From: Prevotellaceae bacterium
GTDB taxonomy: Bacteria > Bacteroidota > Bacteroidia > Bacteroidales > Bacteroidaceae
NCBI GenBank assembly: GCA_021153165.1
Contig: JAGKTZ010000040.1
Location: 1 to 16,768 of the forward strand
Direction: 5' to 3'
DNA: 16,768 nucleotides
Below are positions 6,017 through 13,800 of this stretch, piece by piece. The notes under the pieces are model-generated. The model did no database searches. It saw only the letters and a list, made by a program, of their open reading frames with translations, and was not told the origin of the DNA. The translations under genes and the position numbers were made by a program. The first letter of the stretch is position 1, and every line of letters starts with the position of its first letter.

Positions 6017-7996
6017 TTAAATACCAAGTTGTTTTTTTATTACATTCAGTTCTCTTTCTGCATTTTGAGCCTTACCTTTCCATTGCGTCACTTGCTGTTT
6101 TAGACTATTAATAGTAGCCTTGTCTGCACTTGACGAACTTTGATATGATGCTCCACTTGCTTTTTTCTTCAGGTTGGCATTTTCAGCCTGTAGTGCTTTT
6201 AATTCTTGTTTGAGTTTGTTTACGATGTTCTCATCTACACTTTTTGTAGCTGATTTGAAATGTGAAGATAGATTAGCAGAATTTTTCACAGCTTCATTTA
6301 ATGCTAATTGCAGACTATCTTTTTCTTGGATCGCAGAATCCAATGATTTTTGCAAACTATCTGAAGCGTATGACTCATCCTGCGCCATAGATGGAACTTT
6401 CTCTTCTCTAAATAGCAACAACGAGGAGCTAATGATCAGCAATAGTAGTGTAACAAAGAAAAAATACTTCCAATGCTTCTGCGAACTGCTGGTTTCTTTG
6501 ACATCAACTACTCCAGACGTTTCTGAGTTATTTGACGAAGCGAGCAATGCTGTATTTAGTTGTTTTTGCAAATCCTCATTTTGTTTTTTACATTTTTCCA
6601 ATTCACTGGCTTGCAATTCCGAATATTTCTGCAGTTCATTTAACTGTTGTTGCAAAGCGACATTCTCCGACAATAAAGAGTCCGGAGACAACATACTATC
6701 TGATTGCATTTCAACAGACGAAGCAGGCGTGGCTGAGGATGCTGACAACGTAGCACCATTAAGTTGCTGCCGCATATTCTGCAATCTCGCTTTCATTGAC
6801 TTATACTCTTTGGTTTGCATTTCCAAATAGAGCATCGTCTCATCCAATCTCTTTTGCAATGCAGCTTTTTGAGTATTCGCTTCTTGTAATAGAGACTCGC
6901 AGTTGCTCTTATATATCAAAGCCTCTTCCAATTGAGATTGAAGTACTGAGACAACAGTCTGTATTTCTTTTAAAGAACGCTTTTTTAGCTCTTCAGCATG
7001 TTTGATTTTAAAATATTCATATAAGTCTTTTCCATTCTTGTATCTATCATCTACGGCTTTTGACAAGCACTTCATAATGATTTCTTCAAGCCATTCAGGA
7101 TAATCTTTATTATAAGTTTGCCCTGGGTGAGTCTTTTCAAAAGCAGCCTTTCTCAATTCAAAAATGGGAGGAACTGGCGAGTTCTTATGAGCCTCACACA
7201 ACAGATACTCTGCTTGGGTGGTATTGTAATTATTCTTGTCCAATTCAAAAGGAACACGACCAACTAACATTTCATACAAGACAACACCAAAACTATATAT
7301 ATCTGATTGAGTAGACAGATGTGATATATTGTCCCATTTCTCTGGCGATTTAAACTCAGGAGCTCCATCGCGACGTCGACTACTACGAACAACACTATTA
7401 CCCTCGATAGCCAAACCAAAATCTAAAAGGACGTAACTGCCATTATCCCGACGAATGATATTAGATGAGTGCAAGTCATTATGAATAACTTGATACTTAG
7501 CAATTAATCGTTGGCGTATATCTTCATTGATTAAGACATTTTTTCCATCTGCAGGATTGGTCACAAGACCATCCTCATCACGGTCCATACAATACTTGTA
7601 AATGTCTTCGTGACAATAGGCTAATGCCCCTCCTATATCTTTAATCAAATTGATCACCTCATCTACTTCCACAAACGAAGATTTACTTCTGATATATTTG
7701 GATATATCTATACCATCAACATAATCCATCTCAACAATAGCACGTTGAGCTCTCAGTAGGGGTTGATAAATATGAACTATGTTGGGATGATTGCCATTGC
7801 CTAAACGTAACAATATACGACACTCTGCCAGAAATTGTTGAAACGCTGCATCAGACTCTCCATGAGCAATCAGAGCATTCATTACTCTTATTGCACGAAC
7901 ATAGCCTAATTTATTATGACGAACTTTATAGACAGTAGCAAAACCGCCCTGTCCAAGTTCTTCAAGCAACGTATATTCTTCTAAAAAAACTGACAT
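6017..7996 (-). CDS. Membrane Ser/Thr protein kinase with internal and extracytoplasmic coiled coils
   Basis: 659 residues from ATG at 7994-7996 (MSVFLEEYTLL), chosen because the paralogue upstream starts at the same point; an in-frame TTG at 8017 is less likely. Kinase domain 1-340: glycine loop LGQGGFATVY (14-23), helix-C Glu58, catalytic loop HNDLHSSN (D174, N179), DFG (192-194), GAPEFKSPE near the P+1 loop, SDIYSFGVVLYEML. Two departures stand out: the VAIK lysine is Arg37 (RAIRV), and the HRDLK motif is HNDLH. About 40 residues including DRDEDG (138-143) are inserted between helix E and the catalytic loop. Long coiled coils and Ser-rich linkers (about 355-500) precede one TM (about 510-528), then a 130-residue extracytoplasmic coiled-coil tail. 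It follows the other kinase by 24 nt. The tail probably dimerises the kinase or senses a partner. Confidence 0.9.
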   Translation of the reverse strand: MSVFLEEYTLLEELGQGGFATVYKVRHNKLGYVRAIRVMNALIAHGESDAAFQQFLAECRILLRLGNGNHPNIVHIYQPLLRAQRAIVEMDYVDGIDISKYIRSKSSFVEVDEVINLIKDIGGALAYCHEDIYKYCMDRDEDGLVTNPADGKNVLINEDIRQRLIAKYQVIHNDLHSSNIIRRDNGSYVLLDFGLAIEGNSVVRSSRRRDGAPEFKSPEKWDNISHLSTQSDIYSFGVVLYEMLVGRVPFELDKNNYNTTQAEYLLCEAHKNSPVPPIFELRKAAFEKTHPGQTYNKDYPEWLEEIIMKCLSKAVDDRYKNGKDLYEYFKIKHAEELKKRSLKEIQTVVSVLQSQLEEALIYKSNCESLLQEANTQKAALQKRLDETMLYLEMQTKEYKSMKARLQNMRQQLNGATLSASSATPASSVEMQSDSMLSPDSLLSENVALQQQLNELQKYSELQASELEKCKKQNEDLQKQLNTALLASSNNSETSGVVDVKETSSSQKHWKYFFFVTLLLLIISSSLLLFREEKVPSMAQDESYASDSLQKSLDSAIQEKDSLQLALNEAVKNSANLSSHFKSATKSVDENIVNKLKQELKALQAENANLKKKASGASYQSSSSADKATINSLKQQVTQWKGKAQNAERELNVIKKQLGI

Positions 7997-8020
7997 AAAA
8001 CTATAATTATAAATCAAAGA

Positions 8021-9454
8021 CTAAGGCTGAAAACGATTCCTACTGACATATCCATACAAGGTACCATCTTCGTGATAAATACGTTGCCACCTTGAGTCTA
8101 CATCATCTTTGTGAACTAAAACGTATTCGCCGCTTTCCAGTTCACCAATGGGGTGAGCACTCATACTTGCACCAGAACGTACGTTAGATCGCAAACCATC
8201 ATCTTTCAATTGACGTTTGACAAATTGGTCATTAATATTGGTCAATTTGATATCATATTGAGACATAACTATCGCAGTAGTTCCGAGACCTATGACATTC
8301 AAGAGGAATAACACCCAAAACAAGAATTTCCATGCGCCGCCTGACGATTTTTTAGAAACATTTGATATTATGGGAGAAGGAGGAGTCGAAACAACAGGCG
8401 CATCATGCATCACAGGCTTTTCAACATACACTATTTTTTCAGTTTGCTGATTATCTTGTATATGAGATTGCACAAAATCCAATAATTCCTTACCATTTGC
8501 AAATCTATCCTCTGGACGCTTTTGAAGGCATCGCATAATAACCTCTTCTAACCAATCTGGATAGTCTTTTACATATTGTTGACCAGGATTTGCTTTCTCA
8601 AAAGCGAGTTTTCTTTTTTCATAGATAGATGTCGGTGGCATTGATCTATGAGCTTGACATAGTTTATACTCTGCCTCAATTGCATTTATACTATCTTTAT
8701 CAAAGCTAAAGGGGACAGAACCAGCCAACATTTCATATAGCACAACTCCAAAACTATAAATATCTGACTCGGTGGAGAGCAGTGTCTCGTTGTCCCACTT
8801 CTCCGGAGATTTAAATTCCGGTGCGCCATTCTTGCGACGACTGCTACGCACAACTGTTTCTCCCTCTATCGCTAACCCAAAGTCTAATAGTACATAGCTC
8901 CCACTTTCACGCCTAACTATATTGGCTGAATGAAGATCGTTATGAATGACTTGGTACTTTTTGACCAGACGCTGATGGGTTTGAGCATCTATCAGAACTT
9001 TACGACCATTTTGAGGATCTGTTTGCAGATGATCTTCGTCACGATCCATACAGAATTTGTAGATATCCTCATGACAATAAGCTAGTGCACTTGAAATATC
9101 TTGCAAAAGCCTTATCACCTCGTGAGTTGGGATCAATGAAGAATGATCTGCAAGGAAGTTTGTCAAGTTTTGACCATCCACATAATCCATTTCAACAATT
9201 GCACGCTGAGCTTTCAACAATGGTTGATAGATATGAACGATATTAGGGTGATTGCCATTACCCAAACGTAACAACAAACGACACTCATTCAGAAATTTCT
9301 GATATGTTGGATCATTCTCGCCATGAGCTATCACAGCATTGAGCACACGTATCGCACGTACATAACCCAACGTATTATGTCTAACCTTATAAACAGTGGC
9401 ATACCCGCCCTGACCTAATTCTTCTAATAGTGTATATTCTTCAAGGAAAACCAT
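8021..9454 (-). CDS. Membrane Ser/Thr protein kinase with extracytoplasmic SH3b domain
   Basis: 477 residues, ATG at 9452-9454. The kinase domain (1-335) is closely similar to the next gene, pointing to tandem duplication: LGQGGYATVY loop, Arg36 in place of the VAIK lysine, ECRLLL helix C, HNDLHSANI catalytic loop, LLDFGLA, GAPEFKSPEKWD, and the same insertion containing DRDED before the catalytic loop. A proline-rich juxtamembrane linker is followed by one TM (about 377-397). The outside part ends in a bacterial SH3 (SH3b) module (about 420-477) with NVRSG, VLVHKDD and GTLYGYVSRN motifs, matching the repeats of the SH3b protein upstream. SH3b domains often bind peptidoglycan peptides, so it may sense cell wall, as PASTA domains do in PknB. 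It is the first gene of the tight operon; a 251-nt gap precedes it. Confidence 0.9.
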   Translation of the reverse strand: MVFLEEYTLLEELGQGGYATVYKVRHNTLGYVRAIRVLNAVIAHGENDPTYQKFLNECRLLLRLGNGNHPNIVHIYQPLLKAQRAIVEMDYVDGQNLTNFLADHSSLIPTHEVIRLLQDISSALAYCHEDIYKFCMDRDEDHLQTDPQNGRKVLIDAQTHQRLVKKYQVIHNDLHSANIVRRESGSYVLLDFGLAIEGETVVRSSRRKNGAPEFKSPEKWDNETLLSTESDIYSFGVVLYEMLAGSVPFSFDKDSINAIEAEYKLCQAHRSMPPTSIYEKRKLAFEKANPGQQYVKDYPDWLEEVIMRCLQKRPEDRFANGKELLDFVQSHIQDNQQTEKIVYVEKPVMHDAPVVSTPPSPIISNVSKKSSGGAWKFLFWVLFLLNVIGLGTTAIVMSQYDIKLTNINDQFVKRQLKDDGLRSNVRSGASMSAHPIGELESGEYVLVHKDDVDSRWQRIYHEDGTLYGYVSRNRFQP

Positions 9455-9705
9455 ATTAACAATGCGAATCAGCAGTTAAAAATCATCCCCCTGATTCATT
9501 ATCTAATTATTGATTTATAGTTAAATGTTAAAAAAATATTTTGCAATCTCCCAGTTAGTCCGCAAATCAGAAGAAAGAGCCACTTGGTTTTCTAATCTTG
9601 CTCCCAAGGAGAAAAAATTAAAACTTATAATAAACAACAAAAGGATTGTTGGTACAGACCTCTAGGGAGTTGACTATTATACCACCTCCATTTGCAAAAT
9701 AATAA
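9455..9705. other. 251-nt intergenic region between SH3b gene and kinase operon
   Basis: Very A/T-rich. It should hold any separate promoter for the kinase operon, but I find no clear TTTG-N19-TAnnTTTG match on the minus strand. A small CTCC-CAA-GGAG hairpin is flanked by six A on the plus strand, i.e. the T-run precedes the stem on the coding strand, so it is not a terminator in the operon direction. The SH3b gene and the kinases may be co-transcribed. Confidence 0.35.
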
Positions 9706-10422
9706 TTATCTCACTATTTTATTGCGACTCATATAACCATAGAAAGTACCATTATCATGATAAACTCGCATCCAACTCTTTGAAAAGTCATCAGCGTTGA
9801 CTAAGATAGCATTTCCATCAGATACTTTTCCAACGATAGGATAATTTGTGCCTTTGCCGCTACGCACATTTGTATAACCATCCTCATCTATGACATAAGC
9901 GTAAACTAAAGTAGGTGTAGTTGGTGCATTTTGATTAACTATTTTATTACGACTCATATAACCATAGAAAACACCATTGTCATGATAAACTCGCATCCAG
10001 CTCTTTGAAAAGTCATCTGGATGGACGAGTACAGAAGCGCCGTCCTTATACTTTCCAATGATTGAATATTGTGTACCCTTTCCACTACGAACATTGGTAT
10101 ACCCATCTTCATCTTTTACATAAGCTACGACTAAAAGTGAAGTATTAACTTTCGACTCAACAGGTGTTTGAACAGTTTGTGCTTTTTTATCATTTTTTGA
10201 CTGAGAATTTCTTTTAATCTCATAATCTGAATTCTCTTCTTGCTCTTCCTGCAACGTTTGAAGTTGGCTATCAATTTTTTCAATTTTTTCATTCTGTTTA
10301 GAAGACTCATCTAATTTATGAAGAAAATATAGGCCAAACCCAACCACCACAACAATCAATAGCACTACTAAAGCCACCACCAAGAAAAGAAATGCTCTAC
10401 TACTTTGATTTTGTTGACTCAT
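9706..10422 (-). CDS. Membrane-anchored protein with two SH3b repeats
   Basis: 238 residues, ATG at 10420-10422. A short cytoplasmic N-terminus precedes one strong transmembrane segment (about 11-34). A charged coiled coil (about 35-72) and a linker follow, then two nearly identical SH3b modules (about 100-162 and 175-237) joined by a Pro/Thr linker. Each contains DEDGYTNVRSGKGT, a VDG-type turn, SKSWMRVYHDNG and FYGYMSRNK. The SH3b module of the downstream kinase is a clear relative. SH3b domains commonly recognise peptidoglycan cross-bridges or stem peptides, so a periplasmic wall-binding or scaffold role is likely but not shown. It has no catalytic residues I can see. Ser/Thr in the short cytoplasmic segment could be kinase substrates, which is speculation. 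Confidence 0.85.
   Translation of the reverse strand: MSQQNQSSRAFLFLVVALVVLLIVVVVGFGLYFLHKLDESSKQNEKIEKIDSQLQTLQEEQEENSDYEIKRNSQSKNDKKAQTVQTPVESKVNTSLLVVAYVKDEDGYTNVRSGKGTQYSIIGKYKDGASVLVHPDDFSKSWMRVYHDNGVFYGYMSRNKIVNQNAPTTPTLVYAYVIDEDGYTNVRSGKGTNYPIVGKVSDGNAILVNADDFSKSWMRVYHDNGTFYGYMSRNKIVR
9712..10125 (-). repeat. Tandem in-gene duplication, 225-bp period (SH3b modules)
   Basis: The segments 9937-10125 and 9712-9900 encode the two SH3b modules and align at a fixed offset of 225 bp (75 codons). Long blocks are nearly identical at DNA level, for instance around the GACTCATATAACCATAGAAA strings near 9726 and 9951. The duplication is therefore recent or kept homogeneous by gene conversion. Confidence 0.85.
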
Positions 10423-10457
10423 TTTTTTAGATTTTTTTTATTAGACAAAATATTATA

Positions 10458-10655
10458 TTATTTCATAGCTAAGCGAAAACTACTACAACAGCTCGACTCA
10501 TAGTCTTTGACACCAGCCCGATTGCTCAGACGACATTGTCTATCAGTAAAGCCTCTCTCAACATATTTCATTGTAAAAGTACACCCCCATTGACTATAAT
10601 TTGAGATCTTTGGGTTTCTACTCTTCCACATTTTGAGGTTTTTCTTTACAACCAC
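10458..10655 (-). pseudogene. C-terminal fragment resembling an FGE-sulfatase domain
   Basis: A 65-codon frame with a GTG start at 10653-10655. Its last 35 or so residues fit the end of an FGE domain: YVERGFTDRQCRLSNRAG, then a Cys/Ser-rich stretch and FRLAMK, compare RVLRG...CRVxNR...GLRLAL in the two full FGE genes. Nothing upstream encodes the rest of the domain: the first 25-30 residues do not match the NVWEWCQDWY region, and an in-frame stop lies five codons before the GTG. It ends 35 nt before the SH3b gene. Most likely a decayed FGE gene; a very small real protein is possible. Unlike the other two, its framework Arg codons include AGA and no inverted-repeat element follows. Confidence 0.45.
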
Positions 10656-10769
10656 AGACAGAAGGGACTACCAACACACAAGCCTACACTAATATCAACA
10701 TATTAATAGGGTATCTGATAACGAGATCATGGCTTTTCATATAGTCTTTATAAAGGTACTTATTGTAAG

Positions 10770-10777
10770 CAAAATTA
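10770..10777 (-). promoter_or_regulatory. Possible -7 box upstream of the FGE fragment/SH3b gene
   Basis: TAATTTTG on the minus strand matches TAnnTTTG, but no TTTG lies 19 nt upstream. A TGACA-TG-TGTCA inverted repeat (10789-10800) sits just upstream and could be an operator. This 169-nt gap after the SEDS-PBP gene is the likeliest place for an internal promoter. Weak evidence. Confidence 0.25.
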
Positions 10778-10824
10778 CAAATTTCATATGACATGTGTCA
10801 CACGACATCTACAAATCATACAGA

Positions 10825-13800
10825 TTATTGCAAATATCCTAATTCACCAAGTACTTCAAGCACTACGTCTCTCGTTACATCGACGGCCTTGTCTGACATA
10901 CCACTTCCCAGGCGCTCCAATCTAACAGCGACACCCAAAGGTGCTATATAAACTTGACCATTCTTCTTTATGCGAGAATTTTCAACAAAGCAGATAAACC
11001 AACCATCATGAGGTTTCTTTACCTTATTATCGATATATAGTATACGTTCTGCGGTACCTGTTTTTCCTCCGACATTAGCATTTGTAAATTTCTTCACAAC
11101 AGCTTCTTCCTTCATAAATTCATTGAGCCGTTCTGCTTCAGCATATGTAATCACGGGAACACTGACTTTTGCCGAATCTAGGACAAATCGAGTTACAGGC
11201 ATACTACCATAATTACCCACAATCGAAGCTACTCTTGCCATTGCCAATGGTGTAGCTGCCATTTTTCCTTGTCCCCAGACCCACCACCAAGCCTCATGCT
11301 TATTCATGCGAGGATCCTTAATATTACGATATTTCTTTATATAATTTTTATAAGCTGTAGTTGCTCCACTTGCTTGAATTATCACTTTAGCATCCCAGTG
11401 CGTATTGGGATTATACGTATTATAATTCAAGATATAGGGACTGCTACCATTGATATTCACACCAACTGTTCGATATACATAAGCCAGAGAGTCATAAACA
11501 TTATGATCATTGATTAAGTTGATAAAATAACAGTTTGAAGATTTCACAATTGCATCACGCATAGTCACTCTTCCTGTTGGTTCAAGTCCAACTTTCTGAA
11601 CGGGGTCAATATCATAATAATAATCATCCAGTTCTGGATTAGCAGCATCTACTCCAATCTTGCGCAATCCGGCGATTGCCGAAATAACTTTAGCCGTAGA
11701 ACCTGGTGCCGTAGCACGCACCAAGCCCAAGTCCATATCTGTATAGGCCTTCCAGTTTGATTCCTGGTTCTTTTCCACTTTTTCATAAACATTTGGAGCA
11801 TTTTTCAACATCACATAGTCGGGCAAAGGATAATTAGCAGATGCCAACATATCACCATTTGCGCCATCAAGCACAACGACAGACATACGCAACTTATTCC
11901 ATTTTGTATCATTGAAATTTTGTTTTGCATATTCTGCCAAAGCATCTTGTAAGCGTGTCTGCAATACTGCATCCAAAGTAATATGCACATCTTTAGGACG
12001 AATATCACCCACATGCCACAATCCAGCATCCTTACCTTCGAACTTTGCGTTAACATCACTATAAAGGCCTGCTTTCAGATAAGGCAATAGTCTACTGTAG
12101 TCACGCACTTGGATTTCACCTGTTGACGTAGAATAATCTGCAGCATGGAATTTTCCTGGTGCCCATTCACTTGAGTTCAACACCACACGAACTGGTTTGC
12201 CATTTTTGTCTACTTTAATATTATCAAAGCCTCTCAAATCACTCAGGTGCCTTGCTTCTGCCATATAGCCACGCGGACTCACGTCACTTGATGAAAAGAA
12301 TAGTTTTGAATTGAAATCACCAAGCATGAAATACAAGTGTTCGCCATAGGGATAATAGCGTCTTTGCACTTTAGACGTATCACACTCCACACCACTGAGG
12401 GCATAAGTCGTTGAATGCGATTTCAACTTTGACTTGTTGCTTGTAGCCAGCAACACGCCATTACGGTCATAGATATCGCCTGGATACATTTTGTTTGTCA
12501 ATTGTGCAATACGTGGATTATAGGCTAACACTGGTACACCACTCGCACTATTGACATAAACAGGCTTTGTCAAGATTTCATCACGCTCAACATATTGATA
12601 ATAGAAGAACACGCCACAAATGAACAAAGCTACACAACTATATACTCCACTCAGAATAGATATCGAGTAGTTATATTTCTCCATATTTTTCTGACTCATC
12701 TGAATCATTTCTGCGCTAGTCTTCTTGTATTCTTCAGTAATGTGCGAAGCTATTGAAAGGACTACACCAAAGGCAAACATATTCAAAATCACACTTACTT
12801 TACCAAAACTGAAGAAAGGTACCGTGACGCCGGTCAAAGGTATAATACCAAGACTACCCAACGAGATAATCAAGAATTGTACACCCGTCACAACGGCAAC
12901 TCCTAAACATAGGAAGAACAGGAACGGATGCGCTGTGCGGAATCCCCAAACGATAGTCTTACGTAATAATATTGCAAACAGCACAATTATTACAAAGACG
13001 CCGATAAATCCCATTTGCTCTGCAATACTTTCCAACACCATATCCGTATGGAATGCCGGGATAAAATGTGGAGAACCATCACCAAGACCTTGTCCCTTTA
13101 TACCACCGGAAGCTAAGCCCCAAAGACCTTCTGCAACTTGAGTATTCGCACCAGGGTCTCCCTTCACTCCATCTACTGGTAATACCCCCCAAGTATTGGT
13201 ACACATTTCATTGCGTGCTTCTAAGCGTTCGCCTATACCACCACCTAAGAGGCTACTACCAAACATAAAACAGACTATAATCAAGTTGAAGACAATAGGG
13301 GTTTCAAATAGTTGTTTCCTCAATATGCCTCCTACAATCCAAACGACAAACCATAATCCGCTAAACAGAGCGAGATTATCTAAATAATGTCCGATAAGTA
13401 CGCAGCAGACAAAGCTTAGCACACCATAAATCAGCATAGCCACATCACTCGTGAATATGCGTTTTAATATTACGCCATCTGATTGTCCCTCAAGTTCTAT
13501 CTTTGATTTAATTATAGAATAGATAATAATGAATGTAAATGCCAACACCAAAGCGGGACCCATATCACCCAGTAGCAAATACAATCCCATCAAAAGCAAC
13601 AGACAGATCAGTATTACTGCAAGCATCTTGAGTTTAGACGAAATCAGATTCAGATTGCCTTGTGCAGAATACCTTACAATCGAATCTGCCTTAACACTAA
13701 AATAGGCTGCAGCAGAGATAACAAACAGATACTTGGCGATTTCACTTGGTTGAAACAAAAAGCCAAGATTCAAATTAACCTTCATACCACCGACTGAAGC

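Noticed and set aside
6016..6027. TTG start extending the FHA protein by four residues
   Set aside because: It would overlap the kinase stop, while an ATG lies one base after that stop. The same reasoning excludes the TTG at 8017 for the kinase, whose ATG at 7996 matches the paralogue start.
6174..6830. 218-codon plus-strand frame rich in Cys, Ser and Phe
   Set aside because: Antisense image of the Gln/Lys/Glu-rich coiled coils of the kinase; composition is explained by that.
1894..9454. Type VI secretion locus (which can also carry kinase, PP2C and FHA genes)
   Set aside because: No tss genes, VgrG, Hcp or baseplate components are present; the neighbour is a peptidoglycan synthase.
10789..10800. 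TGACA-TG-TGTCA as a CRP/FNR operator
   Set aside because: Half-site order and spacing do not match TGTGA-N6-TCACA or TTGAT-N4-ATCAA; a short palindrome in an A/T-rich gap may be chance.
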